Shown here: in pieces, positions 46,291 through 58,470 of the stretch
How positions within the stretch are numbered: position 1 is the first letter of the stretch
Layout: every line of letters starts with the position of its first letter
Source of the DNA: Ailurus styani
Lineage: Eukaryota; Chordata; Mammalia; Carnivora; Ailuridae
NCBI GenBank assembly: GCA_002007465.1
Contig: LNAC01000272.1
Location: 1,948,527 to 2,012,526, forward strand
Length of the DNA stretch: 64,000 bases
Direction of reading: 5' to 3'
The notes under the pieces: model-generated
Told to the model about the DNA's origin: nothing
Database searches by the model: none
Seen by the model: only the letters and a program-made list of their open reading frames with translations
Program-made: the position numbers and the translations under genes

Positions 46291-48156
46291 ACCTGTGTTG
46301 CTTATAGTCAGCCCTGGTCCATCAGGCATTTGGAAAATTGAAAGATAATCAGTTTTGTGTTAAGATCCTTCTGGACTTGCACTGGTGCTATATGGGGAGG
46401 ATGTAAATATGGAGTTGCTGAGGGCCAATGAGTGGGGAGAGCTGTGGAGAATAAAGCCCACACAGAAAGTATGGAGCTCACAGAGGTTGGGGGACAGGTG
46501 CGGAGCAAGGAGAGAGAAAGCAAGGAGGACAAAAAGAGTGACAAGGATGAATTTAAATGATGTAATATGAGCACCTAGATCCAGCCATACCTGATGCCAT
46601 ACTATGTATTCACATATGCAAGTGAATAGACTTCTCTTTTTGCTTAAAAAAAATCCTCTTGGAATAATCATTCTTCTCTCTGATACTATTGGCACACGTA
46701 AAGGAAAACAGTAACATCCAGGGACCAAGAGGCGTTTTGAAACTTTCACCCCACCCCAAGCCTAAGAGAGGAACCAGTCACCTGAAGCCAAAACTCTCCC
46801 CTCCAGTGCTGGGCTCTCATATAAAAGCCTCTGCATTCTTTTCCACCAAGCTCTGTCGCCGTCTGCCTGGATTCTTAGAACGCAAGCCCAATCCCCCTTC
46901 CGGTTCCCATTCTCTCCCAGCCCACCGTAGCCATCCCAGCAAAGACGGGCTCCCTCAATGGGCATTTTCCAGGACAGAAACATTTGGAGGCTTTGGGACC
47001 AGGTACAAGGCTGTGTGCTTCACTCAGTGGTGGAAAAGATGGCTGCATGTGGGATTTAGGAGAGCAGACGGGTCAAATTCCTCAGTGGACACTGTGCTAA
47101 TCCCAGTGGACCATTTATTTGTAGGAGTGCCTGATGAGTACTGTCAGTTTTTAAAAATAAGCTTTTCTGGAGGGAACCGTGACTTTCTGCAGCCTTGGCT
47201 CTCACGTGGTGGTGGCAGGGGCCATGAGATGGGACATTGGGGATGTGCTGGGGGCAGGGGGCTAACCCTTTGGTCCAGAGCAAAGACAGTTTTCAAAATG
47301 AGCCTGTTTTTATGGCAACTATAACAAAGGAAGGGAATAATTGCAAAAGGGTTGTAGAGGAGTGGCCAGAATTGGACTTCGGTGGGAGACTGCTTTTCCC
47401 TCTAGGCCTGGCATAGAGGGAGAGACAGAGAGAGAAGGGAGAGAGAATAATTGGAAACACAGCACCGTGGTCACGTTGTTCTGCTTAGCTTTGGTAATTG
47501 TGCTCAGGACATTGGAACCCCTCTGGCTCCTAATGGGATCAAATGTCAGCAGAGCTTGGGGGCAAGCCCGTGCCTTTCCCCAAGGGTGCAGCAGCCTTCC
47601 AACGGCCTTCAAGGCCTGGCCAGGGTGTGTTCTGGGATTTTGCTCTAGGCTCCAGGAGCGTTTGCCAGGCTCCTGTCAGTTTTTCTCTGCCCCTAGTGAG
47701 TCCTCCGCAAGACGACCTTAGGGGTCTCTTCCAGAGGCTTCCCGGGGACGCGCAGAGAAGCCTTCCAGCCCGGCTATGCCCAGAGAACCAGCTACTTTCA
47801 CTTCCTGGCAGAAAAACCCAAAGGATTCGCCTTAGCCCAGGAAACAGCTCTCCTACTCCCTGAAGGCTGTTTCCTCCCGTCCACTAGCTCGTCTACCGCC
47901 CCGTCCGCAGAGTGCTGGGGCTGGAGGGGTGTCCCTCACACACACGAGGCCACCGCACCCCCAAAGAGGAATGAGGACTGACACCCCATCACGGTCCTCC
48001 ACGGACCTCAGGACTGAACTTGGCTGCGCTGTCATCCATATAGAAAATTCAAGGGCCAAAATGATAAAGACCAAGTGCCAAGAGATGGCCAGACCCTCCT
48101 TTAAAGGAGCTTGAACGACTTCTGGACTGTGCCAGGGAGCAGGGTCAGTAAGCTCG

Positions 48157-48207
48157 CCTCCCTCCCTCTCTCCTCCCTCCCTCCTTCCCTTCCTTCCTTC
48201 CTTCCCA
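48157..48207. repeat. Pyrimidine-rich CCCT/CTTC tract
   Basis: A C/T-only stretch of CCTCCCTC and TTCC units, a simple-sequence region. Confidence 0.85.
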
Positions 48208-48837
48208 TTTGTTTCATTCAGCACTTGTTGAAAAAGCGTGACGCATCCGTCGCTCCGCTGGGCAAAGTTAACCCTGGAGGAAGGGTCACGGTGTTTCCAT
48301 CTGGATAGAATACACTTAATTCACTGGAGAACTTCGAGAGGGTAAATAACCATATGGAAAAAGGGGAACACTCTGATAAAATGTGTTTCAAATTTCTGAA
48401 TTCCCCGACAGTGTCTTATATCAAAGGCGATTTTTCAAGCTAGGTCACTTTGGCCCAGGGGGTGTTTTCTGTCTTGAACCGAAGAGGGACTCAGAGGTGG
48501 GACGAAGGGAGGACGTTTATGGTCCTGCTCTTTCGGGGCTGGAACTGGTTGGGTGTGTGTGTCTGGATGCAGAGACAGGACCGGGCAAACGGTGAGGCAG
48601 CTCGGGGCTGTTTCCCAGCTGGTACGTGAGCGGTTGGGTTGAAACTGGTTCTGTGCCCTCGTCCTCCCCTCCTCTGGTACCTCCTGGAGGGGCAGGATGA
48701 TGTCTCCCTGATTTTGTGTCCCCAGAGCTCTGCTGGGACTTGGCTGAGTAAGAGCATCATGTTCAAGGAATGAATGAATGGTGGGTGAGCAACTCAAAGG
48801 CCAAGTTCAACTAAGCTTTCCCACTCCAGGCCAAGGC

Positions 48838-49390
48838 GAAATGTGCGATGGTTCATTTTATGTGTCAGCCCAAGTGGGCCGAGGGATGCCCGGATCACCG
48901 GTCAAACATTGTTTCCGGGTGTGTCTGCGAATGTTTCCAGAAGAGATGAGCATTTGAATGTAGACTGATTAAAGGTGGGTATCACCCAATCCATCGTCCT
49001 TGAGGGTCTGCATAGAGCAGGAGGCAGAGGAAAGGCGAACGTGCTTGGCATGAACAGAAACCCACACCGTATTCTGTCCTGGGATATGGGCGTTAGCACT
49101 TCCGGTTCTTGAGTCTTTGAACTCGGGTCGGGCCTTACACGGTTGGCTGCCCTGGTTCTCAGGGGCTGTGGGCTTGGCATAAAGTGTGCCCCGAGGTTCC
49201 CCCGGGTCTCCACCTTGTAGGCTGGCCGATCGTGGGACTTCTCCATAATTGTGTGAGCCAACCCCTCAGAACATGTCTCTTTCTTTGTATTTCTCTCACC
49301 TTCTCTTTCCTTCTCTCTCTCATCTCCCTATCCACCCATCCATCCCCCGACCCATGGGTTCTGTGACTCTAGGAGAATGCGCCAGGAAAA
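48838..49390 (+). repeat. Ancient interspersed repeat (family not named)
   Basis: The plus strand follows the well-known mammalian repeat that begins 'ggttcattttatgtgtcagc', passes 'aacattgtttccgggtgtgt' and 'agagatgagcatttgaatg', and ends near 'gtgagccaacccctcagaac' and 'gggttctgtgactctagg'. I recognise the pattern but am not sure of its family label. A pyrimidine-rich insertion at 49285-49345 stretches the end. No coding content. Confidence 0.6.
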
Positions 49391-50189
49391 ACACCCCACT
49401 GAGGACCACAGAATGAAGGCCTCCAGGTAGCCGGCTGACATCACAGTGACATGGAGCCCCAGTGGGCTGCCTCTCAGAGTAAGATGACAAGGCCGAGCCA
49501 CCAGAAAGACATCTTGGAAACTGCTTCTCTGGAAGAGCCTAGAAGGTATGTAAGACACTGAGAGGCACCCTCACCTGGGCGGCCGCCCTTTCTGCACCCT
49601 GGAAGGAAGGTCACCTCAGCCATCAATGGGCAGGGACAAGTGGGGTGATCGGGATGCCCTCTCCAACGTCCGGGCCTCTGAGACAAAGGACAGGGCAGGA
49701 CAGGACTTTCCCCTTCAATATATAGATTCCCTCCAACGTGGTAAAGGCCGAAGGTATAATTCATCCCAGGAAGGATCTGGATGCATTCAGGAAAGGCACT
49801 TGGAGCCGTCACTGCTCAGAAGGGATCGACTAAGGTAACTCCTCATTAAACCCCGGTGCCCAGAGCAGAGCTTCGCTCACAGGAGACACTCCGGAAATGC
49901 CACTACTCAAAGCCACACACGACGAGGTCTGTCGCTGGGAGGAGGGACAGGCAGGAGCACAAAGGTCCCGGCTATGGGCAGGGACGGGGAGGTGACCTGT
50001 GTAGCCTCAAGCACAGTGTGCAGGCCCTTTGCGACTTCGCTGATGGCCCACTGAGTGGAGACGACCATGCTCACCACTGAGAAAACCGAGGGAAGTACCC
50101 GTGGGAGGTACTTTGCTGAAAGCCTGACACAGAGTACAGACCTGGGGGGGGGGGTAAGAAAAGAAAATTAACTCAAACAGAAAATCAAA

Positions 50190-50480
50190 ATAGTGGAAAC
50201 AACCCAAATGTCCATCAGTGAGAGACTGTGTTAGATTGTGCATAGTCAACTGTAAATCATGCAGCCGAGAACACGGGTGCAAGAAATCTCCATATGCGTG
50301 CAAAGAGGTCCGCCATAGGTCGCAACGCTAAGAAACACTGTAAAATGGTTCTAGAGACTGGGTTTGTTTACAAAAATGTACTCATATTAATGAACACCAA
50401 ACCGTTACTAATTTTTCTGGAGGATACATAAAGCATTGGGGGGGGTGGACTTTACAGAAAGCTTGTCCTTCATACTTAAT
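50190..50480 (+). mobile_element. Old L1 3' fragment
   Basis: It shows 'ggaaacaacccaaatgtcca' and 'tcagtgagagactgtgttag', typical of an old L1 3' region, then diverges. Confidence 0.65.
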
Positions 50481-51031
50481 AATTCCTTCGCCTGATTTTT
50501 ATTTATTTTTTTTTTTTACATCGCGTAATCACACTTAGAACCAGAAAAATAAAGGTTCCTGTTTTGAGGAACAAAACTGAAATGTATGGCTAATTTTTGC
50601 CAACAGGTAGTTCTGGTTAACTTTACAGTGATTTTTCTCGGGCTCTGAAGTATCTGGTTGAAATTTTTATTAAGATCACCGGGGATTTGCAGATGAACTT
50701 AGGGAGACAGTCTTCCTGTCCGAGAACATTTCTTAATTTTTTTTTTTAATTTTCTTTTCAACTTGATTTTATATTCTTCATTTAAGCCTCTAAATATCTC
50801 TAATTACATTTATTCCCCAGTTCTTCTGTTTCTATTTGGAATGATAACATTTGTAAAATATATTTTCTAGTTGGGTATTGCTCATCCATAAGTAAGTCAC
50901 CAGCTTTGCATATTTATCTCATAATTGGCAACCTTGTAGCTCTCTCATATTCCCTCATACCCTAGCTTCTCAGTAGCTTCTCTTGAGTTTCCAACTGATT
51001 CCCACTGAGTATTAAAAATTTCCTTCATTTA

Positions 51032-51190
51032 GGAGCGTCTGAGTGGCTCAGTCAGTTAAGCATCTGCCTTTGGCACAGGTCACGATCTCGGGGTCCTGGG
51101 ACAGAGTCCCACGTCGGGCTCCCTGCTCCGTGGGGAGTCTGCTTCTCCCTCTTGCTCTCGCTCGCTCTCAAATAAACAAAATCTTTTTAA
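51032..51190 (+). mobile_element. CAN-SINE, older subfamily, shortened, plus
   Basis: A diverged SINEC ('ggagcgtctgagtggctcag' start, 'aagcatctgcctttggcac') with a short TC-rich part ending CTCAAATAAACAAAATCTTTTT. Confidence 0.9.
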
Positions 51191-51810
51191 AATTTTTGTT
51201 TCATTTAAAAATGTGTATGCTACCTATTTCACTTTCTTTTTTTATTATCACTGAAGTTTCCAGGACATTAGTTAACAATGGTACATAGAGGTAGTCCACG
51301 TCTTTTTCTCAACAGCGACGGAAATTCCCACAAGCATTTGATGGTAAGTAGGATATGGACTGCTGTATCAAGAAAAAAAATTATTTTTTATGATGTTAAG
51401 GAAATATTCTACTATTTCTAACTTGGGAAGCATTTTCACCAAGAATGGGTATTTATTAAATGCTGTCTCAGCTCCTTGGCTTGCTAACATGTCTTTCCTC
51501 TTCCGGTTTGTCCTTGGGGAGGAACCTATGGCTGGCTTGCGTAAGGCTGGCCGACCCACAGTTTGGTGTTATTTCAAGTCCCACTGGCTCACAACATGCA
51601 GTTTTTACACACCTGGACTTGTTCACCCCTATTTTGTTTGGGATTTTTGTATCTGTGTCCCCAAATAGAACCCCATCATCCTCCTCGGTCGTGTTGGCAT
51701 TATAAAAGATTTGGGAAGCCGACATCCCTTCCTACCCTCTGAAACAGTTGGACAGTTTAAAATACATCTAGTAAAAGCTTGAAATAATTTTTCTGTAAAA
51801 TCTTCTGGCT

Positions 51811-52009
51811 TGGGCGCCTGGGTGGCTCAGTGGGTTAAAGCGTTTGCCTTTGGCTCAGGTCATGATCTCAGGGTCCTGGGATCGAGCCCCGCATCAGGCT
51901 CCATGCTCGGCAGGGAGCCTGCTTCCTCCTCTCTCTCTGCCTGCCTCTCTGCCTATTTGTGATCTGATCTCTCTCTGTGTCAAATAAATAAATAAAATCT
52001 TAAAAAAAA
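51811..52009 (+). mobile_element. CAN-SINE, plus orientation, 14-bp TSD
   Basis: A full-length young-type SINEC with AATAAATAAATAAAATCTT and A tail, flanked by perfect aaaatcttctggct repeats (51797-51810 and 52010-52023). Confidence 0.97.
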
Positions 52010-52435
52010 AAAATCTTCTGGCTCCGGCATCACTTTCAAGGTGGTTCCTTGAAGCTCCCCTTGGTTATTGGACTACTCAATTTTTTTCAAAAGTCTTTTC
52101 CTTTGTCAATTTCGATCACTTGCTTTTTATATTTATTAGCATGGAGTTGCCTGTGAATTTGCAAAGTCTGCGGAACTCTGTGCACGGGCTGTGCGGGTCA
52201 CCCTCCTCTCTGCTTTGACTGGAGGAGGTGGTGCCTCCCGTGTTTCCAAAAGACTCAGCCTTAGAACCAGTGCAAACATCTACTCTTTTTGCTTTGCTTC
52301 CTGTTACATTTATTTCTGCTTGAGCTTTACTCCTTCCAACCCCACACCCTGTGTTTCTGATATTTTCTTTTTTCTTCCTTCTAGAGGTTAATATTTGGTT
52401 TACTCAAATCCGTTCTTTCTGTGTCAGAGAGGACA

Positions 52436-52655
52436 GGGTGCTGTGCAGTAGTTACCTGCTCTGACTTCAGAGCCCAGCTCGACCTGGGTTCAAATCCCAG
52501 TGCAATCATTTACTAAGTGTCTGACCTTGAACGTCTGCTTGACCTTCCTGTGACTCAGTCTTATTATTTGTAAAATGCAGATGGTTGTGGCAGCCACACC
52601 ACGGCAACTTTGTGAGAACAAATTAAAGTACTGGATGTCAACCCCTTGACACGGT
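52436..52655 (+). repeat. MIR element, plus
   Basis: Near-complete MIR: 'tgacttcagagcccagctcg', 'acctgggttcaaatcccagtg', 'tttactaagtgtctgacctt', 'tgactcagtcttattatttg'. Confidence 0.88.
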
Positions 52656-52789
52656 TTATTGGCTGCTTGTGATCGCCAGTACTGCCGTCATCATCACCAT
52701 TATTTAAAGCTAGAAATTCTCCTCCGAATGTCCTTGTGGCCACAACCCCATGAATTTTGAAACATGACATTCAATTGTTGTTTTGTAAA

Positions 52790-53560
52790 TCCTCTGTAAT
52801 TATAGTTCTGATTTCCAACTTAGACTCTGTTCTGCAGGGGACTGCAATTGTCCTCGTTCATGTCTTATGGTCAAAACTCCAAGATGTAGCCTTGCTGTTC
52901 TTATAATTTTGTTTTATTAGAAAATTCCAGTTTAATTGCATCGTGGCCACAGGATGCGTCCTGGACATTTTTTACTTGGTGGAATTTATTGAGGTTTACT
53001 TCGCGAGCCGGTATGTGATGTGACTAAGTGTTTTCAATGTGGTGTGCACATTTCCAAAGAATTAGAATTCTGTTTGGAACTTCAAAGATGTATATATCCA
53101 AATGTGATATTAAAATACATGTATATAAATATATATCCAGTCTTATAATGCAGATTCAACATCTCCATTTCCCTACTTTTATTTCGTCTAATTAATCTGA
53201 TAAGGTTTAGACTGGTGTGCATTCATATCTGACATCTTGTTTCTAATATCCCAGACATTTTTGTCTTATGTATTTTAGTGACTTTATCGGGTGCAAAAAG
53301 TGCTCTGATGCCTGTGTCTCCACTGTGCGTTCTTCTTTTTATCCTTTTGTGAGAGATACTTCCTGATTTACCCCAATATTTATTTGGTCTGCTACCCCAC
53401 TTTCTTTTAATCTGCATTTGCTCCATCCCTTTACTTTTCACTTGATACAATTTTGTTTTAAACGTGTCTCTTAAAAGTGGGATGTAACTAGATTGGGAGG
53501 GAGAATGTGGAATTTTTAGGTTTGTTTTTTTTTTCATTTTTTTTAAGCTGAATCTAGAAG
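52790..53560 (-). mobile_element. Decayed L1, minus
   Basis: The plus strand is T-rich with minus-strand L1 ORF2 5'-type segments ('tttaattgcatcgtggcc', 'ggtatgtgatgtgactaagt', 'ctgataaggtttagactgg'). Old and broken. Confidence 0.6.
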
Positions 53561-53584
53561 TCTTCCTTTTTTAAATATACAAAT

Positions 53585-53884
53585 AACCCTTGAACAACAT
53601 GCGGGCTAGGGGTGCATATGACTCTTGACTCCCCGAAAACTTAACTACTAACAGCCTTCCATTGACCAGAAGATTTACCAACAGCATAAACAGCTGATAA
53701 GCACATATTTTGTATATTATATCTACTAGAGAGAGTATTCTTACAATCACATAAGCTAGAGAAAACGCGGTTAAGAAAATCATAAGGAAGAAAAAATCCA
53801 CTTATACTGCCAAACTGTACTTTTTTGAAGAAGAATGCACATGTATGTGAATCCACGCAGCTCAACCCCACGTTGTTCAAAGGC
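53585..53884. mobile_element. Tigger-like DNA transposon remnant
   Basis: A 300-base non-autonomous element bounded by inverted ends: CCCTTGAACAAC at 53587-53598 and its near-perfect complement GTTGTTCAAAGG at 53872-53883 (11 of 12). The inner part has 'ctctagagaaaacgcgg'-like and 'ccacttatactgccaaact' segments. It resembles MER28/Tigger2-type elements (TcMar-Tigger). No transposase frame; the short minus-strand ORFs here are spurious. Confidence 0.7.
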
Positions 53885-54739
53885 CTACTATATGATCTCA
53901 TCTCTTACGTCATGCCTACTATAGCGCACACATATTTAATGCGTAACCTTATGTCTTACATCTGAATCAAGACATCTTCCTTCTGCCCTCTTTTCTCTAT
54001 GTGTGTGGCTCCTCGTTGTTTCTTTTCCTTGCTTCCCAGGGCCAGGGAATCTCTCCTTCTTGTCCTCCTCAATGACAGGGAGGTCGTGCACTCTGTTTTT
54101 AGATTACTGGCCACCCCATCAAGAATCTCTGAGCACGATCCTGGAAACTCTGTCTTTTCTCTCTGTCTGTTCCAAGCGTGCCACCGTGTCCAATGGGTCT
54201 TCCCTTGCTTCCTCCCAGATGCTGACCTCCCAGTGCTTCAGAGTGCGTGACCATCCGGGGAAAGTGATACATACACCATTGCTTTCCAGGTAGTTTTTCT
54301 CATGTGTATCCTCTTGGAATCCTATTAAGAACATGACTGAGGTTTAACAGGATGGGAGCCTTCTTGGTGGCTCAGCTTCAGCTCTTACGTCATCAGCCCA
54401 GTGGGCCCTTCTTGCACTGCTCCTTTCTAGAGCCTTCACTGGATCACTGACCCATGAGCCTCCTGAGGTCCCCCTGCCCCCAGCCCATGGGCCGGCACAG
54501 GCATCTGCCCATGTCTTGCATGTCCTGGGTTTCCCTTGATTGTGCTAGATTCTCACCACTCTTTATACCTCATCCTTAGATGATGCTTGCTCAGAATAAA
54601 TCCACACCCCTCTCCAGACCCCAGTGCTGTCTTAGCTGGGGCGGGTCTGTGCTCTCTGAGAACCCAATCTCCCCGCAGCACATCCGAGTCTGACCCCTGG
54701 CAGGCGCTTGTCCTCTGTGTTCAGAGCTGGACCACCAGG

Positions 54740-54800
54740 CCTGCCTCAGCCAGTGGCTCCTACCAATCGCTCAATAAATCTTTACCGAATGACTGAGGAT
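54740..54800 (+). repeat. L2 tail fragment
   Basis: It ends 'caatcgctcaataaatcttt' and 'accgaatgactgagg', the usual L2 3' terminus. The flanking unique sequence (53,930-54,740 and 54,800-55,600) has no recognised feature. Confidence 0.6.
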
Positions 54801-55621
54801 GCCTGCATTTAATGTGAAAAGGTGCTTCCTGGCCAGATAAAATGTGTAAAGTCCAACCAAACACTTTACAGACTCTGTATGGTAAATTAGCCTGGATCAC
54901 CTCTAACGGAGGACAGTTAGTCCCCTTATCCCCAACCCTGGAACATATCCAGGGAATTGTCCATGCTACTTTGGATCTATTTTGACCTTGAAGATACATG
55001 GAGTACTCTTCATGCATTGAGAAGAATGAGGTAGACTTTTTTGTGCTACGCAGAAGTGAAAAAATATTATTGTAGGGCAATGTGTGTGTGTGTGCGTGCA
55101 CAGGCACATGTGTGGGTGTTTGAAAATAGAAAAATTCAGAATCCTCACCAAAATGTCATCAGGGATTATTTTTGAAGAGCAGGCTGGGAGGTGGGGGGAA
55201 ATTGGTCACCCTATTTTACTAACCATAACATCTTCGTCAAAAGCAAACCTTTGTAAAAATTAAAATACAAAGCAGCGATATAATAAATCCGTAATCAACA
55301 TGTATACCTCACTTCATTACCATCTAAGAAGGAAGAAAGGGAAAAAAAACCCCACAAAAATTTAAAACACACAAACCTAAAGTAAGACCTACTTATCAGA
55401 GGAAGTGGGAAAGGGCTCGAATCACACCCAGGGTCGGACAACTAAGACCCCTTCCTGAGGAACCAGCTGCAGGGGGTCCTGAATTGACATCTACAATCTT
55501 GAAGTCGGACTAGGAGGAGATTCAAAGAAATGCAAAATCACAGCTCTAAATTATCACAGAGTCTTCGGCCTGCAAGAATTTTTTCAGACTTTGTGGTCCT
55601 GCTGCTGCTTCTAAGTGTGTG

Positions 55622-55781
55622 CACTTGTGTGTGTGTGTGGGTGGGTGGGTGCACGTGTGTGTGTGTGTTGTATAAAATGACTGGTTTGGGTTTGCATTTT
55701 GGTAAGAGATGATATATCTTATTTCTATTTCTATTTCAACACATCCACACGTGCACCCACCCACACACACACACACAGGTG
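55622..55781. repeat. Inverted GT/CA repeat, 45-49 bp arms
   Basis: The left arm (55622-55670) is CAC, a GT run, GGTGGGTGGGTG, CACGTG, a GT run, then TTG. The right arm (55737-55781) is its near-exact reverse complement, including the CACGTG centre and the CAAC end. The spacer is 66 bases of AT-rich sequence. Two small length differences separate the arms. Confidence 0.93.
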
Positions 55782-56639
55782 TATTATCTGTATTTGCCAA
55801 TCAGCTCAACACGCAGGGAACAGGGAGCAAGGACATCTCTCTAGGACCCACTGGGGTCTCCTGCTCCAGGGTCTGGACCCCTGCAATCCAGCCAGAGCTG
55901 GCCACTGAGTGCTCAGAGGACGAGGAGAGGAGAGGGGGTGAGGCTGGTGGCCTGCCAGCCCTTCCCGACCTTTCCATCGCTCTACCTATTCTGATCCATT
56001 TAAAAAAAGACAAGAACAGAAAGAGACAAACTCACGGCTGACTCAGTCCGGGATCTCTGCCTCGGATAATGGGGAGAAGGCCACCTTGTCGGAAGGAAGA
56101 TTGGAAATATTTGGGGCTTAAAATGCTCTCCTTACACATCTCCATTCCAAATCCTATCTGTTGCTTTTTGAAACTTTGTGAATCCTCTCTTACCGTAAGA
56201 ATTTACATTTTACATCACAATACATACCGCATAAACACATAGAAGACGTGTATGTATATAAATGTTTATAAACATAAATATGTATATAAACATAGATAAC
56301 TAAAACAAGAGTTTCACGAAATGATACCCCTACTATGATGTAGTAAAGTAAAAACATGACAGAAATGATATAAAATATGATTTCGCTTGGAGCCTGATGC
56401 ATTCTGATTTACTCTATTCTTCTTTTCCTTTTTTTTTTTTTCTTTTAAAAGCAGTGCTGGTCTCAAAGCACTAAACTGATTTCCCATGCACTGGTGGGTC
56501 TTGTCTGAAAACTACTCTTCTAAAGTGTTCTCTGATTCCCCACAGCCATTTCATATGGGAGTATTTGCTTTGATTTCTCACTTGGCCCCATTCTTCTGAG
56601 CCACTGAATCTTGCTGTGTATACGACAATTTCACTGCCT

Positions 56640-57360
56640 TTGCTTGTCTTCCCGCAGGTTTAGGAGTTGGGATGGATTCTGAAATCCCCAGTTCTCCTCT
56701 TTTGCTGCAGAGAGAGGAAGGAGGAGGGGGCCCGCGTTTACCCCAGCGTTGCTTTGCCAGAAGAGGCCTGCGTGGTCCGCAGGGAGCCCGTACTGGTGCC
56801 GGCTGTCCCCCAGTGAGGACGTGTCCGTGGCGGCCACCTCCAGCCACTGACCGACTGCTGGAAGAGCTGTGAGAGTGTGACTGGCCAGCTGTGCATGCAG
56901 ACCACAGAGCAAGAGCAGGACCTGGAGCAAGACCTATGACAGCCCCATCTGTGGGTGGTCCCAGCTCCTGGGTCCCCCTGCAGAGGGACCACCAGCCCAG
57001 AGCCACATGCCCAGGGCACGCCCTGCCCTCCAGCCTCTCCAAGTGTGGCCAGCCCAGCGGCTCCCCTGGGCTCTGGCTGGCCCCGGCGGCCTGCCCCTCT
57101 ACACATTGTGCTCTGCCCCCCGTCTGCTCGGCAATCTCGCCTGCAAAAACCCTCAGCGTTTCTGCCAGACGCTGGATAACCCTGCCGAGGTGACAGGACC
57201 AACAGAAGTTGAACGCAAGAGAAAAATGAGAAGTGCATTCCTATTTCAAGCCACCCTCTTAATCACACTCCAAGCTCTTAGAACGATTTGTTCAGGTTGC
57301 CTCCCGGGATATTTTTTGTACCTGTGGATAGCAGTGTGTTGTAATCCACACTGATCTGTG
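56640..57360. other. GC-rich unique segment, no gene recognised
   Basis: Open frames overlap on both strands here (for example a 166-codon frame on minus and a 115-codon frame on plus), but none has recognisable domains, paired splice sites or a codon pattern I would trust. It is most likely GC-rich non-coding DNA. A run of A's follows at 57370-57388. Confidence 0.5.
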
Positions 57361-58274
57361 CCCTAAGATCAAAAAAAAAAAAAAAAAATCTTACGTGTGA
57401 AAATTTGTTGCCCACCCGAATGGACAGTGTAAATACAAGGTAAAATGGTCACAGTTAAGGTTATATCCGTGTTGCTCTTCCCTTGTTTAGGCAACAAATA
57501 GCTTCCTGACATTCACTGTGTGCCAGGCGCTGTTGACGAGCCAAGGTGGAAGGCACGGACTCATACAGGCTGCTGGAGTAGACAGATGTGGGCACGGAGA
57601 CTACTGCGAGAGGGGGAAGTGTCCTAATCCAGGTTTGAAGGGAGGCCACCGTCTGCGGTGACTCGCTAAGCGGCCTCACCAAGGAATCAGCCCATGAGCT
57701 GGGGCTGGAAAGTGATGAGAGTTTTCCACCTGGAGAAAGGAAGGCAGAAGGTTCAAGAGAATGTGTGTCAAGCCAAGAGAACAGCATGCACAAAGGCGGG
57801 AAGCCTTAAGAGACCCTTCTGTCTCCATATCAGAACAAATCTCTTGGTGGCCCTGGAGCCTGGGGGTGAGCAGGGAGCAAGAAGACCAAAATGCCAACTC
57901 GGGCTGATGAGACCGAGGAGCCTGCGGAAGCACAAGGACCCCATCATGCTGGTAAGTGGATTTCGGTTCCGGGGGTACCGTCCCCACGTTACCCCCAACC
58001 CCTGCGGTCACTGCTGGGCCCCAGAGAGGGGTAGGCGGTGGGGAGGGGATAGTGAAGGGCAGGTCCCACACTCCCGGCCCACCTTCTGCCTGAACAGTTC
58101 TGCGTTTGACAGTTTACGTATGAGTTTTCATGAAAGATTTCCATTCTGAAGAGGTTCCCGTGGACAGAAAGAGCTAGAAAACACCTGCTCTAGGTGATTA
58201 TAACCCAACATTTCACCCCAGGAAAGAATCCACCGTTTCTGTGTTTCATAAATGCAGACATTTGCTAGGCACAC

Positions 58275-58470
58275 ATCAGTGCAGATTTTGGAGTCAGGCC
58301 GGGGTTAAGGTCCCGGGAGGCCACTTTCTAGCTGAGTGATCCTAGGCAAGTCACCTTACTCTCCGTTTGGGGGACACACTACCTAAGCCAGGGGCACTGA
58401 GAGGCTCAAGCAAGATGCCACATGCAGACATTCTAGAACACAGTGCCTGGGCAGGAAGATGCACAGGGAC
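58275..58470 (+). repeat. MIR element, plus
   Basis: MIR landmarks 'ttttggagtcaggccgggg', 'actttctagctgagtgatcc' and 'aggcaagtcaccttactc' in plus orientation, with a diverged end. Confidence 0.75.

Larger units (their letters stand above)
50630..52430 (-). mobile_element. Decayed L1, minus (two SINEs inserted)
   Basis: T-rich plus-strand sequence that on the minus strand has L1 ORF2 texture ('aaatttttattaagatcacc', 'gcatttatatttattagca' type segments on plus). The orientation is reasonably clear but the family is not. SINEs interrupt it at 51032-51190 and 51811-52009. Confidence 0.6.

Noticed and set aside
46689..47324. A 211-codon plus-strand open frame upstream of IL16
   Set aside because: No domain, no splice or promoter context, and the peptide looks like translated non-coding DNA. 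A protein search with a conserved hit would reopen it.
56578..57354. Overlapping frames on both strands that looked like a possible exon or processed pseudogene
   Set aside because: No known protein match by eye and no clear splice sites. The A run at 57370-57388 is not enough for a processed-gene claim without a TSD.
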